Assembly: GCA_016705005.1 (NCBI GenBank)
Contig: JADIZB010000005.1
Coordinates: forward strand, 1-64,000
Length of the DNA: 64,000 nt
Direction of reading: 5' to 3'
DNA from: Bacteroidales bacterium
Lineage (GTDB): Bacteria > Bacteroidota > Bacteroidia > Bacteroidales > Lentimicrobiaceae
In this document: in pieces, positions 25,863 through 34,751 of the stretch
Layout: the number at the start of each line of letters is the position of its first letter
Numbering within the stretch: position 1 is the first letter of the stretch
Position numbers and translations under genes: made by a program
Notes under the pieces: generated by a model
The model's input: the letters and a program-made list of their open reading frames with translations, nothing else
The model's database searches: none
What the model was told of the DNA's origin: nothing

Positions 25863-26924
25863 ATGGCAAAAAAGGTCAACGGAATTCAACAATTGGGTGT
25901 TGGTGTAACAGATATTCAGGAAGCTTTTGCCTGGTACCGGCGTTACTTTGGGATGGATATAAAAATGTTTGAAGAAGCTGCAATGGCCGAACTTATGCTT
26001 CCTCATACCCAGGGTGAACCACGCGAAAGACATGCCATTCTTGCCCTTAATCTGCAGGGCGGCGGTGGGTTTGAAATCTGGCAACACACGGGTAAAAAGC
26101 CGGAGAAACCTTTATTTGAATTACAACTGGGCGACCTTGGAATTTTTATTGGTAAGCTTAAGTCAGCAGACATCGAAAAAACCTATGAACAGTTTAAAAA
26201 GTGGAATCTGAACCTGCTTTCCGGAATAATTAAGGATCCGTCCGGAAACAGCCATTTTTATCTGAGCGACTTATACGGGAATATCTGGGAAATCGTTTAT
26301 GACTCTTTTGTCTTTAAGAAACAGAAATCGGTCAACGGCGGAATTTTTGGTGCAGTCGTTGGTGTGAAAAATCTTGATGAAAGCATCGGTATTTACCGGA
26401 AGATTCTTGGTTATGATGTAGTTGTTTATGATGAGACTGCTGTTTTTCCTGATTTGAAAGGAATTCCTGGTTCTGGGAATAAATTGCGCAGGGTATTGCT
26501 CAGGCATTCGGAAGTCAGAAACGGTGCCTTCAGCCCTATGTTTGGTCCTACCTGTATTGAACTGATCCAGGTGATTGACCGGACACCACGCGATATATAT
26601 GAAGGCCGGCTCTGGGGTGATCCGGGGTTTATTCACCTTTGCTTTGATATAGATGGAATGGATGACCTCCGCGAAGAGGTGAAGGAAGAGGGATTCCCGT
26701 TTACGGTTGACAGCGCCAGGGAAATGGATACCTTCGATATGGGTGAGGCTGCCGGAAGTTTCTCATACATTCAGGCCCCTGAAGGTACCCTGATTGAATT
26801 TGTGGAAACCCATAAAATTCCGCTCGTAAAAAAGCTTGGCTGGTCGCTCGACCTTACCAAACGGAAGGCAGGACCGCTGCCGAGATGGATGTTCAGCCTG
26901 TTTGCTGTAATGAGGGTTAAATAA
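25863..26924 (+). CDS. Double VOC (glyoxalase/dioxygenase fold) protein
   Basis: 353 aa with two VOC modules. The first covers residues about 7-140 (GVGVTDIQEAFAWYRRYFGMD, FYLSDLYGNIWEIV) and the second about 155-325 (VVGVKNLDESIGIYRKILGYD, FIHLCFDIDGMDDL, APEGTLIEFVE). Each ends in the Glu-containing strand that normally supplies a metal ligand. VOC proteins include glyoxalase I, extradiol dioxygenases and epimerases; which chemistry applies here is not visible. The C-terminal tail (RKAGPLPRWMFSLFAV) is hydrophobic. Likely an operon with the SDR. Confidence 0.85.
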   Translation: MAKKVNGIQQLGVGVTDIQEAFAWYRRYFGMDIKMFEEAAMAELMLPHTQGEPRERHAILALNLQGGGGFEIWQHTGKKPEKPLFELQLGDLGIFIGKLKSADIEKTYEQFKKWNLNLLSGIIKDPSGNSHFYLSDLYGNIWEIVYDSFVFKKQKSVNGGIFGAVVGVKNLDESIGIYRKILGYDVVVYDETAVFPDLKGIPGSGNKLRRVLLRHSEVRNGAFSPMFGPTCIELIQVIDRTPRDIYEGRLWGDPGFIHLCFDIDGMDDLREEVKEEGFPFTVDSAREMDTFDMGEAAGSFSYIQAPEGTLIEFVETHKIPLVKKLGWSLDLTKRKAGPLPRWMFSLFAVMRVK

Positions 26925-27085
26925 AATTTTCAATTAAAATTTCTGATTTTACTCTCCGGAAAAAGCTGAAGATCAGGCATCATCATCTGAATCTTGTCAG
27001 GCAGATCATTCCTTTTAATGGTGAAAATTCCTTTGCCGGAAAAAATTCTGATCCTTCAGGCTAGGTCTTTGCATTATGAGAAATT

Positions 27086-29335
27086 TCAGAGCAATTCAAA
27101 CTGATCTTCAAGCCTGATGTCGGCTGAAGAAGCCCCGATCATCAAAACAAATTCGCCGGGTTCAGCCACCCATTCCAGGTTCTGATTGAAAAAGGAGAGT
27201 TTTTCCTTGCCGATGGTGAAACTTATGGTTTTTGATTCCCCTGGTTTCAGGCTTACTTTTCTAAAATCCTTCAGCTCCTTAACCGGCCGTACGATTGATC
27301 CGACCTTATCTCTCAGATAAAGCTGAACGATTTCTTCACCATCGTATTTTCCTGTATTGGTGATGGTTACTGAAGCGGTTACCGATTCACCCTTCTTTAT
27401 TTTTTTACTGCTCAACTGCAGATTGTTATAGGCAAAAGTCGTATAGCTCAACCCATAACCAAATTCATACCTTGGATATATTGAGAGGTCGTTGTATGAT
27501 GAATTGTAGAGCCGGTTTTCATCATCGGTTGCTGGTCGACCGGTATTAAAATAACTGTAGTAAATAGGTATCTGACCAACACTTCTCGGGAAGGTAATGG
27601 GAAGTTTTCCAGAGGGATTGTAATCTCCGAAAAGAACATCCGCAATGGCATTTCCTGCCTCACTGCCTAGCCACCAGGTATACAAAATGGCATTTGCATG
27701 TTCCGCTGTATAATCAAAAACCATGGGACGGCCGCCATTTATCAGGACCACAACCGGCTTACCTGTTGCCAGCAATGCTTTCAACAGATCTTCCTGTACT
27801 CCCGGAATGCCGATGTTGCTCCGGCTTTTGGCTTCACCGCTCATGTCCCTTCGTTCACCGATGCTCAGGATAACAATATCCGACTTCCTTGCAACAGCAA
27901 TGGCTTCATCGAATCCATCCGTATTGTTGCCATCAATGTTACATCCTTTGGCATACAACAGGCTGGTGCCTGCATCCAGTCTGCGCTTTAATCCTTCCCA
28001 TTGCGATACAATGAATCCCGAGTCAACACCCTGCACTTCAACGTCCCAGAAGCCTTTGTTTTGTTTGACGGCTTTTACCAGGGGGCCAATAAATGCAATG
28101 GTTTTGTAACGGTTGTCAAGAGGCAGCAGGTGATCCTGATTTTTCAGCAATACAATGCTACGTGCGGCAATTTCTCTGGCGGCTGCCGGATGTGCCGGGT
28201 TGTTCAGTTCCTTTTGTTCCCTCTCCGGATTACAGTATCTGAATGGATCATCAAACAAACCAAGTTCAAACTTCTTGTAGAGAATCCTTCTCACAGCATC
28301 ATCGATCAGTGCAACAGGGACCTTACTTTCCCTGACCAGGCGGAGAAGGTTGTTTTTATAACAACGACTTTCCATATCCATATCACAACCTGCAGTTACA
28401 GCCAGCAATGCTGCTTCATATTCATCGGCAACGTTGCCGTGATTGATCATTTCACCTACCGAACCCCAGTCACTTACAATAAATCCGCTGAAGTTCCATT
28501 TTCCTTTCAGAATTTCACGCTGCAGATACTGATTTCCGGTTGCCGGAATTCCATTCAGGTCGTTGAATGAATTCATAAATGTTGCCACTCCTGCATCCAC
28601 AGCTGCCTTGAAAGGAGGGAGGTAGACTTCCCACAGCAACCGGTTGCTCATGTCGACTGAATTGTAATCCCTTCCTCCGATGGCTGCCCCGTAAGCTGCA
28701 AAATGCTTGGCGCAGGCCATCAGCGAATTCACCTCACCCGGTCGATCACCCTGGAATCCCTTTACCCTGGCAGCGGCTATGAGCGATCCCAGATAAGGAT
28801 CTTCTCCGGCGCCTTCCATCACCCTGCCCCAGCGTGGGTCGCGTGCTATATCGACCATTGGGGCGAAAGTCCAGTGGATACCACCCGCACTGGCCTCAGT
28901 TGCCGCAATTCTGGCTGAAAGTTCAATGGCTTCCATATCCCAGCTGCACGCTTCTGCCAGGGGAATCGGAAAAGTTGTCTTATATCCGTGTACCACATCC
29001 TGACCAAATAACAGGGGAATTTTCAGACGCGATTGCATAGCCACCTTCTGCCAGCCTGCCGTCCGCAAAGTTCCATTACAATTCAGCAATGAACCAACCT
29101 CACCTCTGATGATCTGTCCTGCTTTATCAGGATCGATGGTTTCAGGCCCGGTGACTGACTGATCATCATTGTACTGATTCATCTGACCAATCTTTTCTTC
29201 CAGCGTCATCAGCAGCATTAGTGAATCAACCCTTTGATCAATTGACTTACGCTTGTTCTGGGCCATTGAAGGCTGGAGCGAAATTGAACAGATCAAAAAG
29301 AAAGTTATCGTAAACCGGATGTTCATCGTTTGCAT
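27086..29335 (-). CDS. bglX: Glycoside hydrolase family 3 beta-glucosidase
   Basis: 749 aa, the usual length. The signal peptide ends at SMAQ; a second ATG at 29326 is an equal candidate start. The GH3 N-terminal barrel contains TFAPMVDIARDPRWGRVMEG and KHF (K210, H211). The nucleophile is D289 in GFIVSDWG. The C-terminal sandwich (from about 400) has GEAKSRSNIGIPG and the fibronectin-III-like domain covers about 650-749. It hydrolyses terminal beta-glucosides, inferred to act in the periplasm. There is no SusC/D pair or other glycosidase nearby, so it is not in a polysaccharide-utilisation locus here. The symbol follows the close resemblance to periplasmic BglX. Confidence 0.92.
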   Translation of the reverse strand: MQTMNIRFTITFFLICSISLQPSMAQNKRKSIDQRVDSLMLLMTLEEKIGQMNQYNDDQSVTGPETIDPDKAGQIIRGEVGSLLNCNGTLRTAGWQKVAMQSRLKIPLLFGQDVVHGYKTTFPIPLAEACSWDMEAIELSARIAATEASAGGIHWTFAPMVDIARDPRWGRVMEGAGEDPYLGSLIAAARVKGFQGDRPGEVNSLMACAKHFAAYGAAIGGRDYNSVDMSNRLLWEVYLPPFKAAVDAGVATFMNSFNDLNGIPATGNQYLQREILKGKWNFSGFIVSDWGSVGEMINHGNVADEYEAALLAVTAGCDMDMESRCYKNNLLRLVRESKVPVALIDDAVRRILYKKFELGLFDDPFRYCNPEREQKELNNPAHPAAAREIAARSIVLLKNQDHLLPLDNRYKTIAFIGPLVKAVKQNKGFWDVEVQGVDSGFIVSQWEGLKRRLDAGTSLLYAKGCNIDGNNTDGFDEAIAVARKSDIVILSIGERRDMSGEAKSRSNIGIPGVQEDLLKALLATGKPVVVLINGGRPMVFDYTAEHANAILYTWWLGSEAGNAIADVLFGDYNPSGKLPITFPRSVGQIPIYYSYFNTGRPATDDENRLYNSSYNDLSIYPRYEFGYGLSYTTFAYNNLQLSSKKIKKGESVTASVTITNTGKYDGEEIVQLYLRDKVGSIVRPVKELKDFRKVSLKPGESKTISFTIGKEKLSFFNQNLEWVAEPGEFVLMIGASSADIRLEDQFELL

Positions 29336-29839
29336 TTTTAATTAAACTTATTCACGTTAAAATTGGATTGGTATCTATATCCCTGTAAGGATATTATATT
29401 GAATTGTCTGGTTAACCCTGAAGCTTTTGCCTGATTCAGGTTCAGAAAAAAAACAGGTGCTGGTAAAATAAACAGTTACATTTTCCTGAAATTGTTCCTG
29501 AAATGTAAACGTAAAATAACCTATCCAAAGATAAAACCTATCTGCCAACCGGCAATGGTTATCAAAGAATCACCTGAATTTTTAAATCAGGCTGTGAAAT
29601 AACCTGCCACCTTCCGGTTTTGAAGCCAGGAATAACTTATGACTGAAGATATATGGCAGGATGAATATACGGCTGTTTCTTTAACACCTTAATTCTGTCT
29701 TCTCATCGATGGTTATTTTACCCTTCAGGTAATTTCTATTGTTGAGTTCACCGGGGATCACGGCAATCATAAGCCTTAATCCATATTTGAAAAGGGTTCT
29801 TTACCTTTGCAAAAACCAACCCCGGACAAATTCCTGCCA
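29336..29839. other. Divergent intergenic region
   Basis: This 504-bp AT-rich gap lies between the GH3 gene and nth. Apart from the nth -7 element (29802-29809), I see no ORF with coding character, no hairpin terminator and no RNA family. Confidence 0.55.
29802..29809 (+). promoter_or_regulatory. -7 element of nth, decides the start codon
   Basis: TACCTTTG fits TAnnTTTG. Transcription would start near 29816, so the in-frame TTG at 29807 cannot be used and the ATG at 29840 becomes the first start. Confidence 0.5.
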
Positions 29840-30511
29840 ATGGCCGAAAAAATGACCAAAGCAAACCGTTTTAAATCAGTCATCGCCTGGTTCGAACAGA
29901 ATGTACCTGTAGCGGAAACGGAGCTTCATTATAAAACACCCTATGAACTGATTGTGGCTGTGATTCTTTCGGCTCAATGCACCGACAAAAGAGTAAACAT
30001 CATAACGCCTCCTTTTTTTGAAAGGTTCCCTGATGTAAGATCACTGTCAAAAGCCGGAGAAGAAGAGGTGTTTGAATTGATCAGGTCCTGTTCGTATCCA
30101 AACAATAAGACAAAGCATCTGATCGGCATGGCCAGGATGCTTGAAGGAGATTTCAACGGTATTGTTCCATCCGACATTGAAACCCTTCAGAAACTGCCGG
30201 GCGTAGGTCGAAAAACAGCGAATGTCATTGCTTCTGTTGCCTTCGACCTTCCCGCTATGGCTGTTGATACCCATGTCCACCGTGTTTCAGCCCGTATCGG
30301 ACTTACTTTCAGGGCTAAAAATCCCCTTGAGACGGAACGGCAACTGGTTCGGTTTATCCCCGAAAACAGGCTGGCCATCGCGCATCACTGGCTGATTCTT
30401 CATGGGCGGTATATCTGCCAGGCCCGTAAACCAAAATGTACAGATTGCGGACTCAAACCATGGTGCAGATATTATTCGGCAAACAGGACAGATAAAGGGT
30501 TGGAAGGATAA
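29840..30511 (+). CDS. nth: Endonuclease III (base-excision repair DNA glycosylase/AP lyase)
   Basis: 223 aa from the ATG at 29840; the ATG at 29852 (MTKANRF) also fits the family's usual beginning. The helix-hairpin-helix LPGVGRKTANV carries the catalytic Lys, and VDTHVHRVS carries the catalytic Asp. The C-terminal [4Fe-4S] ligands follow the family spacing C-x6-C-x2-C-x5-C (CQARKPKCTDCGLKPWC). It removes oxidised pyrimidines and cleaves the abasic site. All key residues are present. The SemiSWEET gene follows 47 bp later on the same strand. Confidence 0.95.
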   Translation: MAEKMTKANRFKSVIAWFEQNVPVAETELHYKTPYELIVAVILSAQCTDKRVNIITPPFFERFPDVRSLSKAGEEEVFELIRSCSYPNNKTKHLIGMARMLEGDFNGIVPSDIETLQKLPGVGRKTANVIASVAFDLPAMAVDTHVHRVSARIGLTFRAKNPLETERQLVRFIPENRLAIAHHWLILHGRYICQARKPKCTDCGLKPWCRYYSANRTDKGLEG

Positions 30512-30558
30512 TGCAGGATTTTTGATCTGTTACACGGGGTTGAATCAAAACTACTTAT

Positions 30559-30816
30559 ATGAATATTGAAATCATTGGAACCACGGCCGGTATTTTATCG
30601 TGCATCACATTTATGCCCCAGGTAGTCAAGACATGGAAACTGAAATCGGCCAGGGATATATCTCCGGTGATGTTTGTTATTGCCATGGTGAGTACCTTGC
30701 TGTGGCTTGTGTATGGTATCCTGATCGGAAGTTTTTCGATGATCTTTACCAATGTTATTGTATGCCTGATGTCGGTGGTGATGCTTGTTTTGTATTTCAG
30801 GTTCAGACCGCGATGA
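30559..30816 (+). CDS. SemiSWEET sugar transporter
   Basis: 85 aa, three transmembrane helices (about 5-25, 37-57, 61-81), the size of a bacterial SemiSWEET half-transporter that works as a dimer. The PQ-loop motif FMPQVVKTWK (P20, Q21) is in helix 1, followed by SARDISPVMF and the helix-2 segment TLLWLVYG. The family moves mono- or disaccharides down their gradient through the inner membrane. It follows nth by 47 bp and may share its transcript, although the functions are unrelated. Confidence 0.92.
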   Translation: MNIEIIGTTAGILSCITFMPQVVKTWKLKSARDISPVMFVIAMVSTLLWLVYGILIGSFSMIFTNVIVCLMSVVMLVLYFRFRPR

Positions 30817-30884
30817 ACCTGGCCTCCTGCCTTTCCCACAGGGACTTACGGATTAATGATTGAATTTGTATCAATTGCTATTAA

Positions 30885-30920
30885 TTTGAAAACACATTAT
30901 TTATTGATTGTTTATTTTTG
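30885..30920 (+). promoter_or_regulatory. Promoter of the bcp-type peroxiredoxin gene
   Basis: TTTG (30885-30888), a 24-nt spacer, then TATTTTTG (30913-30920). The spacing is slightly long for the consensus. It implies a leader of about 69 nt. Confidence 0.5.
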
Positions 30921-30995
30921 CTATACAGAACCAAACCATCTGATTGTTGTTTAGTTGATATTAAATAATCTTTCAAACTTAAATTATCAGCTGAA

Positions 30996-31451
30996 ATGAA
31001 TAAACTGAAGGCGGGCGATAAAGCCCCGGCAATCAATGCCACAGACCAGGACGGAAATAAAATTACACTTGATTCATTAAGGGGACGCAAGGTTGTTCTC
31101 TATTTCTACCCGAAAGATGATACTCCGGGATGTACAGCTGAAGCATGCAGCATCCGTGATAATTACCGGCAATTGCTCGATCAGAACTATTCCGTGATCG
31201 GCGTCAGCCCTGACAATCAGAAATCACATCAGAAATTTGCTGAAAAGCATGAGCTGCCTTTTCCTTTGCTTGTTGATACAGAAAAAAAGGTAATCATGGA
31301 TTATGGTGTCTGGGGACCCAAGAAATTTATGGGTCGTGAATACGATGGTGTAATCAGGACAACCTTTATCATCAACGAAAAGGGCATTATTGAAGAAATA
31401 ATATCGAAGGTTGATACCAAAAACCATGCTTATCAGGTACTTGACCGTTAA
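30996..31451 (+). CDS. bcp: Thioredoxin-dependent thiol peroxidase (Bcp/PrxQ)
   Basis: 151 aa, a full-length peroxiredoxin Q. The peroxidatic Cys is C46 in DDTPGCTAEAC and the resolving Cys is C51, the C-x4-C arrangement of the atypical two-Cys type. The downstream segment YGVWGPKKFMGREYDGVIRTTF is characteristic. It reduces hydrogen peroxide and organic peroxides using thioredoxin in the cytosol. It lies just upstream of recA but is separated from it by 349 bp and a strong promoter. Confidence 0.95.
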   Translation: MNKLKAGDKAPAINATDQDGNKITLDSLRGRKVVLYFYPKDDTPGCTAEACSIRDNYRQLLDQNYSVIGVSPDNQKSHQKFAEKHELPFPLLVDTEKKVIMDYGVWGPKKFMGREYDGVIRTTFIINEKGIIEEIISKVDTKNHAYQVLDR

Positions 31452-31800
31452 CTATATTACCATATTCTGACTCTATAACAGGTTGATATAACTGCAAATA
31501 GATAAATTGAAGAGAGCTTTTAAAGTGTTGAATTTTGTCGATAAGTTTCGGTAATAAATTGTCATTCGGTTTGTCAGTTGTAGTTTGATTCTCTATCTTT
31601 GAAAAACAGAAAAATATTGTCATTTCTGAATTTCCGGATATTGGCAATGCCATCAGCATACAAAGGCGCTTATTTCACAAATAATTGTTAATCTGATAAT
31701 TATAGCCTGAACATATTCGTGTATTAAGTCATGATGGCCGGCAATTGCAATCCGGGACCATGTTTATCATTCAACATTCATTTTATAATTCCTAAGTATT
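31452..31800 (+). other. bcp-recA intergenic region and recA leader
   Basis: This 349-bp gap holds a strong promoter at 31570-31601 and then about 190 nt of leader before recA. I see no SOS-like box in it, no clear small ORF and no clear riboswitch. Confidence 0.55.
31570..31601 (+). promoter_or_regulatory. recA promoter, perfect Bacteroidota consensus
   Basis: TTTG (31570-31573), a 20-nt spacer, then TATCTTTG (31594-31601): both elements and spacing match the consensus. The predicted start is near 31608. Confidence 0.65.
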
Positions 31801-32823
31801 ATGAGTAAAGATCAAAAGGAAAACAACCTTGAAAAATTAAAAGCGCTTCAGCTTACGCTTGATAAAATTGAAAAATCATATGGTAAGGGGACCATCATGA
31901 AACTTGGCGATTCGCCGATTGAAGAGATGCCTTCAATATCTACCGGTTCAATCTCACTTGATGCTGCGCTGGGCGTGAATGGTTTACCCAAAGGTCGTGT
32001 GATTGAAATATACGGACCTGAATCCTCCGGAAAAACAACGCTTGCATTGCATGCCATTGCCGAATCGCAGAAACTGGGCGGTATTGCAGCATTTATCGAT
32101 GCAGAACATGCATTTGACAGGTATTATGCTCAAAAGCTTGGCGTAAACATTGATGACCTTTTGGTATCTCAGCCTGATAATGGTGAACAGGCTCTTGAAA
32201 TTACAGAAAACCTGATCCGGTCGGGTGCCATTGACATTATTGTCATCGACTCTGTTGCCGCACTTACCCCCCGTAGTGAAATAGAAGGGGAGATGGGTGA
32301 TTCGAAAGTGGGTCTTCAGGCTCGGCTCATGTCTCAGGCATTGAGAAAACTCACATCAACCATCAGTAAAACCGGTTGCTGCTGCATATTTATCAACCAG
32401 TTGCGTGAGAAAATCGGCGTAATGTTTGGTAATCCTGAAACAACCACAGGTGGAAATGCACTGAAGTTTTACGCTTCTGTCAGGCTTGATATCCGTCGGA
32501 TCAGTCAGATCAAGGACAGCGAAACCGTCGTTGGAAACCGTGTGAAAGTTAAAGTCGTGAAGAATAAAGTAGCTCCTCCTTTCAGGCAGGGTGAATTCGA
32601 TATTATTTACGGTGAAGGGATTTCGAAACTTGGTGAAATTATTGACCTTGGTGTTGACCGCAATATTATCAAGAAAAGCGGCTCATGGTTCAGCTATGGT
32701 GATACCAAGCTCGGTCAGGGGCGCGATGGTGTTAAAAAGCTTCTTCAGGATAACCCTGAACTTGCCGAGGAACTTGAAGGCCTTGTGCGCAATGCATTAA
32801 AACAGGAAGCTGCTCAGTCCTGA
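31801..32823 (+). CDS. recA: RecA recombinase
   Basis: 340 aa, standard length. Walker A is GPESSGKTT (72-80), Walker B is IIVIDSVAAL, and the L2 loop region contains FGNPETTTGGNALKF. The short N-terminal oligomerisation helix (DKIEKSYGKGTIMKLG) and the C-terminal domain are complete. It forms filaments on single-stranded DNA, exchanges strands and stimulates SOS-type autocleavage where a LexA exists. It has its own promoter with a long leader and a hairpin downstream. Confidence 0.98.
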   Translation: MSKDQKENNLEKLKALQLTLDKIEKSYGKGTIMKLGDSPIEEMPSISTGSISLDAALGVNGLPKGRVIEIYGPESSGKTTLALHAIAESQKLGGIAAFIDAEHAFDRYYAQKLGVNIDDLLVSQPDNGEQALEITENLIRSGAIDIIVIDSVAALTPRSEIEGEMGDSKVGLQARLMSQALRKLTSTISKTGCCCIFINQLREKIGVMFGNPETTTGGNALKFYASVRLDIRRISQIKDSETVVGNRVKVKVVKNKVAPPFRQGEFDIIYGEGISKLGEIIDLGVDRNIIKKSGSWFSYGDTKLGQGRDGVKKLLQDNPELAEELEGLVRNALKQEAAQS

Positions 32824-32845
32824 ACAATTGACGGACCTGTTTGTA

Positions 32846-32878
32846 AACAGTCCTGTTGCCACGGCAAACAGGACTGTT
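32846..32878 (+). terminator. Hairpin downstream of recA
   Basis: AACAGTCCTGTT pairs with AACAGGACTGTT, with extra pairing TGCC/GGCA inside. The following T tract is weak (CTCATTT), so termination may be partial. Confidence 0.6.
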
Positions 32879-32894
32879 CTCATTTAAATTGTAT

Positions 32895-32902
32895 TAACTT
32901 TG
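32895..32902 (+). promoter_or_regulatory. -7 element of the TPR lipoprotein gene
   Basis: TAACTTTG fits TAnnTTTG, about 29 nt before the ATG at 32932. Confidence 0.45.
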
Positions 32903-32931
32903 CGGTAATAATCTGCTAAGTTTTCTTCTCA

Positions 32932-33972
32932 ATGCCAAAGTCCTTAAATTCACCTGTAGCTTTGTTTATCTCAGCTTTGATCCTTGTTGTGTCCATTTCA
33001 TCCTGCAACATGTCCACGGAATCAACGCCTGAATCGAAAGCTCCGGAAGGAGACAGTACCACAATGGAGCTTAACCGGCTTACTGATGCCATTGTGAAAA
33101 ACCCTGACAAATCAGGCCCTTACCTTTCGAGGGCCCGATATTATCTCAGAAAGGATCAGTTCAACGAAGCGCTTCAGGATGTTAACAAAGCCATTACTGT
33201 TGATGAAAAGAATGCTGAAGTTTACATTACTTTATCAGATGTATATCTCTATTCAGGCAAAACACAACGTGCCCTCGATGCCCTGAAGAAAGCCGGAACC
33301 CTTGAGCCAAAGCTTGCCAGGATTGACGTAAAAACTGCGAAGCTGTACCTGACTATGAGTGATTATAAACAGACTTTCAATTTCCTGAGGAGCGCCCTGA
33401 AAAAGGATCCTGACAATGCTGAGGCCTTTTTTATCAGCGGACTTGCCAATGAAGAAATGGGCGATACGACGAAAGCCATCGAAAGTTATCAGATGGCTGT
33501 GTTGCGCGATCAGAGCTATTATGATGCACTGAAACAGCTTGGTATTCTCTTTTCGATCCGTAAAGATAAACTTGCCATCGATTACCTGCGCAATGCAGCA
33601 CAACTCAGACCCGAACAACCTGAACCGCTCTATATCCTGGGGATGCATTATCAGGACAATGGCGAAGCTGATAAATCGCTTAGTGTTTACAACGAGATTT
33701 TACAGATCGACTCAGGTTTCAAACTTGCCTGGTATAATAAAGGGTATGTTCAGATGGTCTATAAACATGATTACCGCATGGCAACAGAGTCTTTTTCCAG
33801 AGCCATTTCGCTGGATGCCGGTTATGTGGAAGCCTGGTATAACAGGGGATATGCCTTCGAATTGCTGGGAGATAAAAAGAATGCGAAAAAGAATTATGAT
33901 GAGGTTTTGCGGATCAGTGTCAATAATGATAAAGCCATCCAGGGCCTTAACAGACTTGATGCAATGAATTAA
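32932..33972 (+). CDS. TPR-repeat lipoprotein
   Basis: 346 aa. The lipobox is SISSC (C25). From residue about 60 to the end the protein consists of tetratricopeptide repeats with the A-x3-Y/L and G/A pattern (PYLSRARYYLRKDQFNEALQ, VYITLSDVYLYSGKTQRALD, AWYNRGYAFELLGDKKNAKK), about eight units. It is an envelope-anchored scaffold for protein-protein contact. The partner is unknown and no enzyme domain is present. It lies alone after recA and convergent to the Hpt gene. Confidence 0.88.
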   Translation: MPKSLNSPVALFISALILVVSISSCNMSTESTPESKAPEGDSTTMELNRLTDAIVKNPDKSGPYLSRARYYLRKDQFNEALQDVNKAITVDEKNAEVYITLSDVYLYSGKTQRALDALKKAGTLEPKLARIDVKTAKLYLTMSDYKQTFNFLRSALKKDPDNAEAFFISGLANEEMGDTTKAIESYQMAVLRDQSYYDALKQLGILFSIRKDKLAIDYLRNAAQLRPEQPEPLYILGMHYQDNGEADKSLSVYNEILQIDSGFKLAWYNKGYVQMVYKHDYRMATESFSRAISLDAGYVEAWYNRGYAFELLGDKKNAKKNYDEVLRISVNNDKAIQGLNRLDAMN

Positions 33973-34049
33973 GTCATAACCTGATAGTCCTGATCTTAGT
34001 CCTGCTTTATTTTTTCAGGCAGTTCAGGTCAAATCGTCAGAAAAATGTT

Positions 34050-34424
34050 TCAGCCTTTGCTGATGATCTCCTGTTTTATTTCAGCGAGTTGTTCTGCCAT
34101 TGTGAGTGTAGCCTTTCTGATATCTTCCAGATTTTTGGTCATCAAAGCTTCGTCAAAGTCCGAACCGTTGTTTTCGAGAAGGATAGCGGCCGACTTTTCA
34201 AATGATCTTACCATTTCGAGAGGCACCGGCGCAGAAAAATTGGCAATCACTCCTTTCAGGCTGTGTGCGTTGAATCGCATATTCTGAAAATCCCTGTCAG
34301 CAATGTTTTTGGTGAGCTTTTCAAATCTTTCCGCATATTCACTGATAAAAATATCGATAATCTCAATAATGACTGATTTATCGAAAAACTGATAAGTTTC
34401 GTAGAAATTTTGCTTGTTGACCAT
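34050..34424 (-). CDS. Stand-alone Hpt (histidine phosphotransfer) protein
   Basis: 124 aa, a single four-helix Hpt domain. The phospho-accepting His is H54 in the motif NAHSLKGVIANF. It has no kinase or receiver fused. Such proteins shuttle phosphate between a hybrid kinase receiver and a final response regulator; the hybrid kinase at 2848-4548 is a possible partner in the window, but there is no direct evidence. It has its own -7 element, so it is not simply the last gene of the Feo operon upstream. Confidence 0.88.
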   Translation of the reverse strand: MVNKQNFYETYQFFDKSVIIEIIDIFISEYAERFEKLTKNIADRDFQNMRFNAHSLKGVIANFSAPVPLEMVRSFEKSAAILLENNGSDFDEALMTKNLEDIRKATLTMAEQLAEIKQEIISKG

Positions 34425-34475
34425 GATAATCAGTATTTTCTGTTTAATAAAAATCTGTATAAACGAATATCACCA

Positions 34476-34483
34476 CAAATATA
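34476..34483 (-). promoter_or_regulatory. -7 element of the Hpt gene
   Basis: TATATTTG on the minus strand fits TAnnTTTG; the leader would be about 45 nt. Confidence 0.45.
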
Positions 34484-34532
34484 ATTATATAGCATTGCAT
34501 TTGCTAAAATTTCAGGTAAAAGTGTAAAAAAA

Positions 34533-34724
34533 TTATCCTGTCTTTTTCCCTTTGTTTTCTTCTATTTCTTTCTTCAAATCCTGCAGCTTACATCCTGAGC
34601 AATCCGACTCACATCCGTTGCAGCCTTTCACAGGACTGGTCAGCTTTTTATATAGTTTGTAACCTGCTATCAAAAAGGTGCCTGCAAGAATGATATAAAC
34701 GGATATTTCCTGATAGTTCTCCAT
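34533..34724 (-). CDS. FeoB-associated Cys-rich membrane protein
   Basis: 63 aa. One transmembrane helix (about 7-25) is followed by a cytosolic cluster C35-x2-C38-x3-C42-x2-C45 and a charged tail. This is the FeoB-associated Cys-rich membrane protein family, found beside feoB in many bacteria and thought to help handle ferrous iron, like the FeoC position elsewhere. It is the third gene of the feoAB operon, 27 bp after the M50-like gene. Confidence 0.88.
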   Translation of the reverse strand: MENYQEISVYIILAGTFLIAGYKLYKKLTSPVKGCNGCESDCSGCKLQDLKKEIEENKGKKTG

Positions 34725-34751
34725 GGATGTTCGGTCTCAGTCAGTGTTGAA

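Noticed and set aside
28001..28570. Plus-strand ORF of 189 codons opposite the GH3 gene
   Set aside because: It is antisense to conserved GH3 sequence, with no ribosome site or coherent domain.
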